Positions 1 to 8,904 of a stretch of 64,000 nucleotides of DNA are shown here, piece by piece; positions within the stretch are counted from its first letter, which is position 1; each line of letters starts with the position of its first letter. The notes under the pieces are model-generated. The model was not told where the DNA came from and ran no database searches. It worked only from the letters and a program-made list of their open reading frames with translations. Origin of the DNA: Falsiroseomonas tokyonensis (GTDB lineage: Bacteria > Pseudomonadota > Alphaproteobacteria > Acetobacterales > Acetobacteraceae); the NCBI RefSeq assembly GCF_019024325.1, contig NZ_JAFNJS010000004.1, positions 434,001-498,000 of the forward strand, in the 5' to 3' direction. The translations under genes were made by a program, and so were the position numbers.

Positions 1-1
1 C

Positions 2-3000
2 GTCGCCTATTTCGACCTTCCCGTAGCGCCATTGCCAAAGGTGGATTTCCCGACCATCGCGGTGACGGCCAGCCAGTCCGGCGCGGATCCGGCCATCATG
101 GCCTCCTCCGTCGCGGCGCCGCTGGAGCGCAAGCTGGGCGAGATTCCCGGCATCAGCGAGATGACCTCCAGCTCCTCGCTCGGCTCCACGCGCATCATCC
201 TGCAGTTCGACCTCTCGCGCTCCATCGAATCCGCGGCGCGGGACGTGCAAGCGGCGATCAATGCGGCGCAGGCGGACCTGCCGTCCGGCCTCACCAGCCA
301 GCCGAGTTTCCGCAAGCTGAACCCCGGCGACCTGCCGGTGCTGATCCTGGCCATGACCTCCGACACGCTGACGGCGGGCGAGATCTACGATGCGGCGGAC
401 AGCGTGGTGGTGCCGCGGCTGTCGCAGGTGAATGGCACGGCGACTGTGGGCATCGCGGGGGCGGAGCAGCCGGCGGTGCGGGTCGCGGTGGACCCCGCGG
501 CGGCGACGGCGGCCAATGTCTCGCTCGACCAGATCCGCACCGCCATCACCAATGCCAATGTCACCCAGGCCACCGGGCTGATCGACGGCCCCTATCAGTC
601 CGCCGCCATCTCGGTGAATGACCGGCTGGCGACGCCGCAGGACTTCGGCGACATCGTGGTGACCCAGGCCAATGGTGCCATCGTGCGCCTGTCCAGCCTG
701 GCGCAGGTGGATCTGGGGCCGCGCGACCGGCGCCAGGCGGGGTCCTACAACGGCCGCCCGGCGGTGATCCTCACCGTCTACAAGCAGGCGGACGCCAATG
801 TGCTGGAGGTGGTGGACGGCGTGCGCGCTTTGCTGCCGGACCTGGCGCGCTGGATCCCCGCCGGCATCGACGTGACCATCATGCGCGACCGGTCGGAGAC
901 GATCCGCGCCAGCGTGGCGGAGGTGCAGCACACGCTGCTGATCAGCATCGTGCTGGTGGTGCTGGTGGTGGCGGTCTTCCTGCGCCGCACCTCCGCCATC
1001 ATCGCCGCCGGCATTTCCGTGCCGCTGTCGCTGCTCGGTACGCTGGGCGTGATGTGGATGGTGGGCTTCTCGCTCAACAACCTCTCGCTGATGGCGCTGA
1101 CCATCTCGGTCGGCTTCGTCGTCGACGACGCCATCATCATGATCGAGAACATGGCGCGCATGACCGAGCGTGGCCTGCGGCCGCGGGAGGCGGCGCTGGA
1201 GGGCGCGCGGCAGATCGGCTTCACCGTGGTCTCGATGAGCGTCTCGCTGATCGCGGTCTTCATCCCGCTGCTGTTCATGGGCGGCATCGTCGGCCGCATG
1301 TTCTTCGAATTTGCGGCGACGCTGTCCATCGCGGTGGCCATCTCCGCAGTCATCTCCCTGACCGTCACGCCGATGCTGGCGGTGCTTCTGGCGCGGCAGC
1401 GGCCGCATGTGCCGGGCCGCTTCGGCCGGGGCTTCGAGGCGGCGATGGACGGCGTCATCGCGCTGTACATGCGCAGCCTGGTGGCGGTGCTGCGCTGGCG
1501 GCGGCTGACGGTGACGGTGACCATCGGCCTCGTGGCACTCACCGTCTGGCTCTACATGCAGGTGCCCAAGGCCTTCTTCCCGGAGCAGGACAGCAACCTG
1601 CTGGTGGGTGCGGTGGTGGCGCAGCCGGACACTTCCTTCCAGGCCATGGTCGGCTACCAGGAGCGGGTGGTGGAGGTGATACGCGCCGATCCGGCGGTGG
1701 AGAGCGTCTCCGCCTCGCTCGGTGGCGGCGGCTTCTTCGGCTCCTCCAACATCCGCCTGCAGGTCGGGCTGAAGCCGCTGGCCGATCGGGGCGGCATGAA
1801 TGCGGCGCAGGTCATCGCGCGGCTGCGCGCCCCGCTCGGCCGCATCGTCGGCGCGCAGACCTTCCTGCGTGCGCAGAGCGACATCATGGTCGGCGGCCGC
1901 CAAGGCAATGCGAACTATCAGTACGTGCTGCTGACCCCGGACCTGGAGGAGCTTGGCACCTGGAGCGAGCGGCTGGTGAACCAGCTGCGCACGATTCCGC
2001 AGGTGGTGGATGTCTCCTCGGACCAGGAACGCACCGGCCTGGTCTCCCGCCTGGTGATCGATCGCGATGCGGCGGCGCGCCTCGGCGTCTCCATCTCGGC
2101 GCTCGGCGGCGCGCTGAACAATGCCTTCGCGCAGCGCCAGGTCTCCACCATCTACCGCACGCGCAACCAGTATCGCGTGATCCTGGAGATCGATCCGCGG
2201 CTGACGCAGGACCCCTCCCAGCTCACCGGCATCTTCGTGCCGGGGCGCGACGGGCCGGTGCCGCTGGCCACCCTGGTGCGGCTGGAACGCACCACGGCGC
2301 CGCGTTCCATCACCCATCAGGGCCTGTTCCCGGCGGCCAGCATCAGCTTCTCCCTGGCCGAGGGGGTGGAGCTGGGTGCCGCGACGCGGATCGTCGAGCA
2401 GGCGGCGCTGGATATCCAAATGCCGGCCAGCGTGCGCGGCGAATTCGCCGGCAATGCCCGCAGCTTCCAGACCTTCCTCACCGGCCTGCCGCTGCTGATC
2501 CTGGCGGCGCTGGTCACCATCTACATCGTGCTGGGCGTGCTCTATGAAAGCCTGATCCACCCGCTGACCATCCTGTCCACGCTGCCGACCGCGGGCATAG
2601 GCGCGCTGCTGGCGCTGCTGGCCACCGGCACGCCCTTCAGCGTGATCGCGATGATCGGCGTGATCCTGCTGATGGGCATCGTGAAGAAGAACGCCATCAT
2701 GATGGTGGACTTCGCGCTGGCCCATGAACGCGAAGGTGGCGAGGGCGGCATGGTGGCGATCCTGGAGGCCTGCCGCGAACGTTTCCGGCCGATCCTGATG
2801 ACCACGCTGGCGGCGCTGTTCGGCGCCATCCCGCTGGCCATCGCCACGGGGCCGGGCGCGGAGCTGCGCCAGCCGCTCGGCATCACCATCATCGGCGGGC
2901 TGATCCTGTCGCAGCTGCTGACGCTCTACACCACGCCGGCGGTTTATTTGACGTTTGAGCGCATGGCGGCGAAGCGGCGCCGGCCGCTGCCCAAGGTGAC

Positions 3001-3013
3001 CGCGCCGGCCTGA
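2..3013 (+). CDS. RND multidrug efflux permease, MdtB/MdtC type (5' partial)
   Basis: Inner-membrane proton-driven efflux pump subunit that would work with a periplasmic adaptor and an outer-membrane channel. The first base of the window is already inside the gene. 1003 codons are visible, so only the N-terminal membrane segment is missing from a usual ~1030 residues. The stretch PLPKVDFPTI followed by ASSVAAPLERKLG and TSSSSLGSTRIIL is typical of MdtB/MdtC/MuxC proteins. The transmembrane proton relay is present as VGFVVDDAIIMIEN near visible residue 375, with both aspartates, and the second relay lysine sits in GIVKKNAIMMVDFA near residue 892. The adaptor gene is presumably upstream, outside the window. 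Family assignment is firm; the substrate is unknown. Confidence 0.93.
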   Translation, partial: VAYFDLPVAPLPKVDFPTIAVTASQSGADPAIMASSVAAPLERKLGEIPGISEMTSSSSLGSTRIILQFDLSRSIESAARDVQAAINAAQADLPSGLTSQPSFRKLNPGDLPVLILAMTSDTLTAGEIYDAADSVVVPRLSQVNGTATVGIAGAEQPAVRVAVDPAAATAANVSLDQIRTAITNANVTQATGLIDGPYQSAAISVNDRLATPQDFGDIVVTQANGAIVRLSSLAQVDLGPRDRRQAGSYNGRPAVILTVYKQADANVLEVVDGVRALLPDLARWIPAGIDVTIMRDRSETIRASVAEVQHTLLISIVLVVLVVAVFLRRTSAIIAAGISVPLSLLGTLGVMWMVGFSLNNLSLMALTISVGFVVDDAIIMIENMARMTERGLRPREAALEGARQIGFTVVSMSVSLIAVFIPLLFMGGIVGRMFFEFAATLSIAVAISAVISLTVTPMLAVLLARQRPHVPGRFGRGFEAAMDGVIALYMRSLVAVLRWRRLTVTVTIGLVALTVWLYMQVPKAFFPEQDSNLLVGAVVAQPDTSFQAMVGYQERVVEVIRADPAVESVSASLGGGGFFGSSNIRLQVGLKPLADRGGMNAAQVIARLRAPLGRIVGAQTFLRAQSDIMVGGRQGNANYQYVLLTPDLEELGTWSERLVNQLRTIPQVVDVSSDQERTGLVSRLVIDRDAAARLGVSISALGGALNNAFAQRQVSTIYRTRNQYRVILEIDPRLTQDPSQLTGIFVPGRDGPVPLATLVRLERTTAPRSITHQGLFPAASISFSLAEGVELGAATRIVEQAALDIQMPASVRGEFAGNARSFQTFLTGLPLLILAALVTIYIVLGVLYESLIHPLTILSTLPTAGIGALLALLATGTPFSVIAMIGVILLMGIVKKNAIMMVDFALAHEREGGEGGMVAILEACRERFRPILMTTLAALFGAIPLAIATGPGAELRQPLGITIIGGLILSQLLTLYTTPAVYLTFERMAAKRRRPLPKVTAPA

Positions 3014-3016
3014 GCC

Positions 3017-3036
3017 GGATGAAGAAATCTTCATCC
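3017..3036. promoter_or_regulatory. 9-bp inverted repeat after the RND gene
   Basis: GGATGAAGA and its exact reverse complement TCTTCATCC are separated by AA, starting three bases after the RND stop codon. It could be a weak terminator hairpin (no T-run follows) or an operator half of the PadR promoter. Only the symmetry is observed. Confidence 0.4.
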
Positions 3037-3047
3037 ATAGTGGATTG

Positions 3048-3082
3048 ATGCATCGAGCCCCGAGGTATTAGCCTCGATGCAT
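3048..3082. promoter_or_regulatory. putative PadR operator overlapping its own start codon
   Basis: ATGCATCGAG (3048-3057) and its exact reverse complement CTCGATGCAT (3073-3082) flank a 15-base spacer. The right arm runs into the padR start codon at 3081. The spacer contains TATTAG (3066-3071), which resembles a -10 hexamer and would give a nearly leaderless transcript. PadR proteins commonly bind long dyads in their own promoters, so autoregulation is a reasonable inference. Confidence 0.5.
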
Positions 3083-3482
3083 GGCCAAGCTCCGCCCCGT
3101 CCCTCCCCGCATCGACTATGGCGCCCGCGACTACTGGGCCGGCACCATCAAGATGGGGCTGTCGAAATTCTTCATCCTGCGCGTGCTGCATGACGCGCCG
3201 CTGCATGGCTATGACGTGGCGAGGGCGGTGGAGCGGGTGACGGGCGGCTGCTGTTCGCCCACCGAGGGCACCATCTACCCCGTCCTGCGCGAATTCGAAG
3301 CCGGCGGCTTCGTCACCGTGGCGGAGGAAGTGGTGCAGGGCCGGCAGCGCCGCGTCTATGCCCTGACGGACAGCGGCCGCGCCGCCTTCCAGGTCGCGCT
3401 GGAGGCCTGGATGGAAGCCACCGCCGCGCTGACCGATACCGGCCGCGCCTTCGCCAAACCCTGCAAGGAGGATTGCGCATGA
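3081..3482 (+). CDS. PadR-family transcriptional regulator with cysteine pairs
   Basis: A 133-residue winged-helix regulator. The PadR core runs from about residue 25 (MGLSKFFILRVL, LHGYDVARAVE) through TEGTIYPVLREFEAGGFV to the wing at RQRRVYALTDSG (about 89-99), followed by a short C-terminal dimerisation helix. Unusual features are a Cys-Cys pair at residues 57-58, next to the recognition helix, and a C-terminal CKEDC (128-132). These could sense a metal(loid) or oxidant, but this is inference. The stop codon overlaps the next start (ATGA at 3479-3482), so the gene is coupled to the flavoprotein. It begins inside a large inverted repeat that may be its operator. Confidence 0.88.
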   Translation: MAKLRPVPPRIDYGARDYWAGTIKMGLSKFFILRVLHDAPLHGYDVARAVERVTGGCCSPTEGTIYPVLREFEAGGFVTVAEEVVQGRQRRVYALTDSGRAAFQVALEAWMEATAALTDTGRAFAKPCKEDCA

Positions 3483-4819
3483 CCCAATCCCTGCCTGTCG
3501 CCGTCATCGGCGCCGGCCCCATCGGGCTGGCCGCCGCCGCGCATCTGCGGGCGCGCGGGCTGCGCCCGCTGGTGCTGGAAGCCGGGCCGCACATCGCGGC
3601 CGCGGTGCGGGAATGGGGCCATGTGCGGATGTTCTCGCCCTGGCGCTACAACATCGACGCGGCCGCCGCCGCACTGCTGGCGTCGCGCGGCTGGCAGGCG
3701 CCGGACCCCGAAACCTATCCGACCGGCGCCGAGCTGGTGGCGCGCTACCTGGACCCGCTGGCCGAGGCGCTGGCCGAGGACATTCGCACGGATACCCGCG
3801 TCACCGGTGTCGCGCGGCGGGATCTCGGCCGGCTGCAGGATGGCGCGGACCGCGCCGCGGCGCCCTTCGTGCTGCATCTGGCGGATGAGGAGGCGATCGA
3901 GGCCGCGGCGGTGATCGACACCTCCGGCACCTGGTCCGCCCCGAATCCCGCCGGCGCGCATGGCCTGCCGGCACTGGGCGAGGCGCGCCACGCCGACCGC
4001 ATCGCCTATGGCATCCCCGATGTGCTCGGCGCCGCCCGCGAAAACTATGCAGGGCGCACCACGCTGGTGGTGGGCGCCGGGCATTCCGCCATGAATGCGG
4101 TGCTGGACCTGGCGGAGCTGGCGCGGCAGGTGCCGGGCACGCGCATCCTCTGGGCGTTTCGCCGACCGCTCGGCGCGGTGAATTTCGGCGGCGGCGCGAA
4201 GGATGGGCTGGCGGCGCGCGGCGCGCTCGGCGCGCGGGCGCAGGCGCTGGTGGAGCGCGGCGCCGTGACCGCCCTCGCCCCCTTCCTGATCGACCGCATC
4301 GCGGCGCAGGACGGGGCGCTGGCGATCACCGGCCGGCAGGCGGCGCAGGCGCTGACCGTCCAGGCCGACCGCCTCATCGTCGCCACCGGCTTCCGCCCCG
4401 ATTTTGGCTTCCTGCGGGAGGTGCGGCTGCTGCTGGACCCGGCGGTGGAGGCGACCCCCGCCCTCGCCCCGCTGATCGACCCGAACCAGCACAGCTGCGG
4501 CACGGTGCGCCCGCATGGCGAGGCCGAGCTGCGCCAGCCGGAGCCGGGCTTCTACATCGCCGGCATGAAGAGCTACGGCCGCGCCCCCACCTTCCTGCTG
4601 GCCACGGGCCATGAGCAGGTGCGCAGCATCGCCGCCCACCTGGCGGGCGACACCGCCGCCGCGCAGCGCGTGGAGCTGGTGCTGCCGGAGACGGGCGTCT
4701 GCAACCTGGACCGCGCACCCGCCGCCTCATCCTGCTGCACGCCGGTGACGCCGCAGGTCAGCTGCTGCGCGCCCAAGCCGGAGCTTGCCGCCACCGCGCC
4801 CTGCTGCGGCGTGGCGTGA
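3479..4819 (+). CDS. FAD/NAD(P)-dependent oxidoreductase with cysteine-rich C-terminal tail
   Basis: A 446-residue flavoprotein of the flavin-monooxygenase/thioredoxin-reductase-like type. The FAD Rossmann motif GAGPIG is at residues 11-16, the second dinucleotide motif GAGHSA at about 199-204, and the ATGFRPD motif that closes the FAD site at about residue 300. The last ~39 residues carry seven cysteines, six of them in three Cys-Cys pairs (SSCC, VSCC, APCC), an appendage that suggests metal(loid) or thiol chemistry. The ATG at 3479 is preferred over an in-frame TTG six bases earlier because AAGGAGG lies 7 bases upstream. It overlaps padR and the MFS gene (GTGA at 4816-4819), so the three form one operon. 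Substrate unknown; an arsenic-type ArsO role is possible but unproven. Confidence 0.85.
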   Translation: MTQSLPVAVIGAGPIGLAAAAHLRARGLRPLVLEAGPHIAAAVREWGHVRMFSPWRYNIDAAAAALLASRGWQAPDPETYPTGAELVARYLDPLAEALAEDIRTDTRVTGVARRDLGRLQDGADRAAAPFVLHLADEEAIEAAAVIDTSGTWSAPNPAGAHGLPALGEARHADRIAYGIPDVLGAARENYAGRTTLVVGAGHSAMNAVLDLAELARQVPGTRILWAFRRPLGAVNFGGGAKDGLAARGALGARAQALVERGAVTALAPFLIDRIAAQDGALAITGRQAAQALTVQADRLIVATGFRPDFGFLREVRLLLDPAVEATPALAPLIDPNQHSCGTVRPHGEAELRQPEPGFYIAGMKSYGRAPTFLLATGHEQVRSIAAHLAGDTAAAQRVELVLPETGVCNLDRAPAASSCCTPVTPQVSCCAPKPELAATAPCCGVA

Positions 4820-6000
4820 GCGAGGCATCGCCCGCCGGCGCCAAGCGCGTCGTCATTGCCCTCGGCACGGCCCAGACGCTGGCCTGGGCCTCCTCCTACT
4901 ACCTGCCAGCGATCCTGGCGGCGCCGATGGCCGCGGAGTTCGGCGTGTCCACGGCCTGGATCTTCGGGGCCTTCTCCGCCGCGCTCATGCTCTCGGCGCT
5001 GCTCGGCCCCCTGGTGGGGCGGGCGATCGACCAGAGGGGCGGGCGGGGCATGCTCACCGCCTCCAACCTGGTGCTGGCGCTCGGGCTGGTGGCGCTGGGC
5101 CTGGCGCAGGGGCCCTGGGGGATGGCGGCGGGCTGGGTCGTGCTGGGCATCGGCATGGCCATGGGGCTCTATGACGCGGCCTTCGCGACACTGGCCGGGC
5201 TTTATGGCCTGGCGGCGCGCGGGCCGATCACCGGCATCACCCTGATCGCGGGCTTCGCCAGCACCGTGGGCTGGCCGGTCTCCGCGCTGATGGAGGAGGC
5301 CTTCGGCTGGCGCGGCGCCTGCCTCGGCTGGGCGGCACTGCATCTGCTGGTGGGCCTGCCGCTGAACCGGCTGCTGGTGCCGCCGGCGCCGCCGCCGGAG
5401 CGCAAGGCGGCGATGACGCAGCAGGCGCCGCCGGCGCCGAGCCGCCTGGCCATGCCGCTGCTCGCCTTCGTCTTCGCCGGCAGCTGGTTCATCGCCGGCG
5501 CCATGGCGGCGCATCTGCCGGCGCTGCTGCAGGCCGCAGGGGCCACGGGGGCCACGGCGGTGGCCGCGGCGGCGCTGATCGGGCCGGCGCAGGTGGCGGC
5601 GCGCGTCGCCGAATTCGGGCTGTTGCGGCGCTTCCACCCGCTGGTCTCGGCGCGGCTGGCCATGCTGGGGCATCCCCTGGGCGCCGCGGTGCTGCTGATC
5701 TTCGGCGGGCCGGCGGCGGCGGCCTATGCCGTGCTGCACGGCATGGGCAATGGCGTGATGACCATCGCCAAGGGCACGCTGCCGCTGGCCGTCTTCGGTC
5801 CCGGTGGCTATGGCGCGCGGCAGGGGCTGCTGGGGGCGCCGGCGCGCTTCCTTCAGGCGGCCTCGCCCTTCCTCTTCGGGCTGCTGCTGGAACGCGGGGG
5901 CGTAGCGGCCGCGCTCAGCGTCACCATGGCGCTGGCGCTGTCCGGCTGCCTGGCGCTTCTGCTGCTGCGGCCGGCGCCGGCCGCCGCGCCCGAGGGCTGA
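4816..6000 (+). CDS. MFS transporter
   Basis: A 394-residue major facilitator with about twelve hydrophobic segments and a central loop near residues 190-205 (PPAPPPERKAA). The loop between helices 2 and 3 shows LLGPLVGRAIDQRGGR, matching the MFS motif G-x-x-x-D-R/Q-x-G-R-R. It starts with GTG inside the flavoprotein stop codon, so translation is coupled. As the last gene of the PadR-flavoprotein-MFS unit it probably exports the product, or the same toxic compound, handled by the flavoprotein. Family assignment is secure; substrate and direction are inferred. Confidence 0.88.
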   Translation: MSEASPAGAKRVVIALGTAQTLAWASSYYLPAILAAPMAAEFGVSTAWIFGAFSAALMLSALLGPLVGRAIDQRGGRGMLTASNLVLALGLVALGLAQGPWGMAAGWVVLGIGMAMGLYDAAFATLAGLYGLAARGPITGITLIAGFASTVGWPVSALMEEAFGWRGACLGWAALHLLVGLPLNRLLVPPAPPPERKAAMTQQAPPAPSRLAMPLLAFVFAGSWFIAGAMAAHLPALLQAAGATGATAVAAAALIGPAQVAARVAEFGLLRRFHPLVSARLAMLGHPLGAAVLLIFGGPAAAAYAVLHGMGNGVMTIAKGTLPLAVFGPGGYGARQGLLGAPARFLQAASPFLFGLLLERGGVAAALSVTMALALSGCLALLLLRPAPAAAPEG

Positions 6001-6003
6001 ACC

Positions 6004-7611
6004 CTACATCACCGGCAGCAGCAGGCGGGACGCCATCGGTCCGCCACAGCGGATGGACAGGGTGAGGGGCAGCGCCTCCGCCACCGTCGCCGCGCGCGGA
6101 TCCGTGCCAGTTCCGGGGTTCACCGGATAGGCAGGGAAGCAGGCACCGGCGAGGGACAGGCGCAGCCTTTGCCCCGGCTGCAGCGTGATGCACAGCGCGC
6201 GCAGCTTCAGCCGCACCTCGCCCGGCCGCGTCACCACCGCATGCGCCTGGGATAGCGCAAAACTTCGTCCCTCCGGCGTCACCAGGGACAACGTGGCGTT
6301 GACATCGAAGCTCCGCGCATTGGCCTCGATCTCCAGCACCAGCTCCGGCACGCCGACCAGGTCGAGCGGCGCGGCCAGCGGTTCCGTGGTGAAGCAGGCG
6401 ACGTCGAAGCGCGCATCGACCTGCGCCCTGTCGCACCAGGCGGGGTTGCCGTGATGCAGGCCGATTGCAGGCACCGGGCGCCAGGGGTCATGCGTCACAC
6501 GCTCCCACACCGCCTCTGCGGGCGGCGCATCCGCCAACTCCCCATCCCGCACCGCGGCGCGGCCATCGCCCGCCAGGTACAGCGGACGCAACGCCGGCTG
6601 CGGAAACGCGGAAAAGCAGCGCCAGATGCGCAGGCCGAGGTCGAAAAGCCGCACGCGGCCTTCGGCCATCCAGCCCGGCGGGTCCCGCCCCTTCAGCACA
6701 TGGTCGAAGAGCGCCACCTGCATCGCATCGATATCGCTCAGCGCCGCCGGCTCGAAATCCGTGCCGGCGCCCTGCGGCGACCAGGCGAGATGCGGCCAGG
6801 GGCCAATGATCAGCCAATTCTCCGCATGAAGCTGCGAAAGCGCCGCGAAGCCGGCCAGCGTGCCGTCCAGGTGATAGTCGAACCAGCCGCCGACCCAGAG
6901 CGCGGGGATTGCGGGCCGCGCCGCGCCAATCGCCTGTGCGGGCGAGGCGCGCGTCCAGTAGGCATCCTCGGCCGGCGCATCGCGCCAGACCTCGTAGTGG
7001 TGCAGCGCCTTGTGGCGATCGAGCAGCGCCGGCGCCGCGGGCACCGGCCCGGCGAAGATCGAAGGCCCGGCCGCGGCGAGCGCGGCATAGGCCACCGCAT
7101 CCCCCGCGCGCCGCGCCTGGATCGCCGCGACCTGCGCCGCCCAATAGGCATTGCCCGCCAGCAGGAAGGCGCCCCTGTCGCGCGCCTTCTCCGCATAGAG
7201 GTCCCAGCTCGCCATGGCCGGCGAGATGGCGCGCAGCGCCGGCGGCTGTTGCGACAAGGCAAGAAGCTGCGTGGCCCCCTGATACGAAAAGCCGTACATC
7301 GCCACCTGGCCATCCGCGCCCGGCAGGGAAGCGGCCCAGGCAACGGCCTCCGCGCCATCCTCCGCCTCGCGGTCATAGGCGACGAAGACCCCTTCGGAGG
7401 TGCCGCTGCCGCGCACATCCTGGATCACCACGATATAGCCCTGCGCCGCATACCAGGCGGGATGCGCGAAGACGACGGTGGAGGCGATGCGCCGTCCATA
7501 GGGCTGGCGCATCAGCAGAACGGGATGCGGGCCGGGCGCGGCGGGGCGCCAGACATCCGCATCCAGCCGCACCCCATCGCAGGTGCGCATGGATAGCGTC
7601 TCTGGACTCAC
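6004..7611 (-). CDS. CocE/NonD-family serine hydrolase (X-Pro dipeptidyl-peptidase type)
   Basis: A 535-residue alpha/beta hydrolase of the cocaine-esterase/alpha-amino-acid-ester hydrolase family. The N-terminal catalytic domain has RQPYGRR, the oxyanion-region VIQDVRGSGTSEG and the nucleophile elbow GFSYQG at about residue 125. The histidine is likely in IIGPWPHLAW. The C-terminal half is the jelly-roll PepX_C domain (around GDGRAAV to the end). No signal peptide is visible. It overlaps the 2OG oxygenase gene by four bases, so the two are co-translated. The family hydrolyses esters or amides; the actual substrate cannot be read from sequence. Confidence 0.9.
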   Translation of the reverse strand: MSPETLSMRTCDGVRLDADVWRPAAPGPHPVLLMRQPYGRRIASTVVFAHPAWYAAQGYIVVIQDVRGSGTSEGVFVAYDREAEDGAEAVAWAASLPGADGQVAMYGFSYQGATQLLALSQQPPALRAISPAMASWDLYAEKARDRGAFLLAGNAYWAAQVAAIQARRAGDAVAYAALAAAGPSIFAGPVPAAPALLDRHKALHHYEVWRDAPAEDAYWTRASPAQAIGAARPAIPALWVGGWFDYHLDGTLAGFAALSQLHAENWLIIGPWPHLAWSPQGAGTDFEPAALSDIDAMQVALFDHVLKGRDPPGWMAEGRVRLFDLGLRIWRCFSAFPQPALRPLYLAGDGRAAVRDGELADAPPAEAVWERVTHDPWRPVPAIGLHHGNPAWCDRAQVDARFDVACFTTEPLAAPLDLVGVPELVLEIEANARSFDVNATLSLVTPEGRSFALSQAHAVVTRPGEVRLKLRALCITLQPGQRLRLSLAGACFPAYPVNPGTGTDPRAATVAEALPLTLSIRCGGPMASRLLLPVM

Positions 7612-8552
7612 CCGCCGTAGGTCCGCCGCACCATCTCATCCATGTGTTCGCCGGTGGTGCAGGGCGCGTAATGCGGCGGGCCGGCTTCCGGCAGGCAGGT
7701 GGGCACGCAGCGCACCACATAGTCGCGGCGCGGGCTGTAGAAGGCGGCGCAGGAATAGCGGTCCCGCCCGCTCGCGGCATTCACCACGCGATGCGGCGTC
7801 GACTGGTACATGTCATTGGTCCAGCGCCGCACCATGTCGCCGAGATTGACGATGAAGGTGCCGGGGATCGGCGTGGCGCTGATCCATTGCCCATCGGCAT
7901 TGCAGACCTCGAGCCCACCCGCATCGTCCTGCAGCAGCAGCGTCAGCGCGCCCCAATCGGTATGCGCCCCGGCGCCGAGCTGGTTGAAGGCGGCATCCTT
8001 CGGCTGCGGCGGGTAGTGCAGCAGGCGGATGGAAGGCTTCACGCCCTCGAAGCCGTCGCAGAAATAGCTCTCGGACAGGTCGAGCGACAGGGCGAAGGCG
8101 CGCATCAGCCGGTCGGCCAGCGAGGTCACCGCGGTGTGGTAGCTTTCCATCTGCGCGCGGAACTCCGCCATGCCCTCCGGCCACAGGTTGCGCGGGCCGT
8201 CCGGCGCTTCGCCGGCGAACATGAAGCTCTCCTTCAGGTCGGGCGGGGAGCCTTCGTCCAGGCGCTGGCGCTGCATCGCCTCATAGCCGCGGTTGTGCGC
8301 GCCGGGGCGGAAATGCACGGCCATCTTCTCCGCAAGCGGCCTGGCAAAGAAGGCGCGGGCGGCGGCGAACTGGCCATCCAGCAGGCGCTGCGGAATGCCG
8401 TGATTGGCGGCGTAGAAGAAGCCGGTGTCGCGGCAGGCCTTGTGGATCTGCCAGGCGACATCCTTGCGCGACGCGGGCTCGGCCGAGGCAAGCCCGCCGA
8501 TATCGATGACGGGGATCGACGTCATGGCTGCGGGCGCCCTGTAGATGCTCAC
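7608..8552 (-). CDS. isopenicillin-N-synthase-like 2-oxoglutarate/Fe(II) oxygenase
   Basis: A 314-residue non-haem iron oxygenase. An N-terminal DIOX_N region (IPVIDIGGL ... DTGFFYAANHGIP) precedes the double-stranded beta-helix. The iron ligands are HTDWG (His and Asp) and the distal His in TPHRVVN, and the 2-oxoglutarate-binding R-x-S is present as RYS. The GTG start at 8552 has AGGAGA about 8 bases upstream; the in-frame ATG at 8525 lacks a comparable site. The stop overlaps the start of the CocE hydrolase, so oxygenation and hydrolysis may act in one pathway. Substrate unknown: the family covers antibiotic, hormone and secondary-metabolite chemistry. Confidence 0.9.
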   Translation of the reverse strand: MSIYRAPAAMTSIPVIDIGGLASAEPASRKDVAWQIHKACRDTGFFYAANHGIPQRLLDGQFAAARAFFARPLAEKMAVHFRPGAHNRGYEAMQRQRLDEGSPPDLKESFMFAGEAPDGPRNLWPEGMAEFRAQMESYHTAVTSLADRLMRAFALSLDLSESYFCDGFEGVKPSIRLLHYPPQPKDAAFNQLGAGAHTDWGALTLLLQDDAGGLEVCNADGQWISATPIPGTFIVNLGDMVRRWTNDMYQSTPHRVVNAASGRDRYSCAAFYSPRRDYVVRCVPTCLPEAGPPHYAPCTTGEHMDEMVRRTYGG

Positions 8553-8904
8553 GCGGCTTTCTCCTGCGGGATATGGCTTCGCATCCTGCCGGGGCTCGGC
8601 AGGCCAGGCGGATCGGCCTCCGCGTCGCGGGGCAGGTTCTCCCGTCCCGGCCGCAACCGGGCGCGCGGGTGGCGGGGCCGGTCAGGGCGCGGCGCGCGCG
8701 ATCGGCTGCCGTGGTGGAAGGGGCCTGGCAATTCGTCCCATCTCCTGCCGCGTCGCCGGATGCCTCGGCGACACACGCAGCACGTGTGCAATCGCCATGC
8801 CAGCGGGCCGGCGGCGACCAGCCACCCAAGCCCCCCCGAAGCTGCCCAAATGCACGCCGCTGCCCCGGCCGCAGTGACCGCGGCCTGGGCATGGCGGCGG
8901 CGGC
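8553..8904. other. 352-base gap without a convincing gene
   Basis: This lies between the stop of the first Bug receptor and the start of the 2OG oxygenase. It holds the oxygenase ribosome binding site at its left edge and a weak GGCCGC...GCGGCC hairpin (8868-8886) just past the Bug stop, which may be a terminator stem without a T-run. Frames that are open here have no recognisable protein content. Confidence 0.5.
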
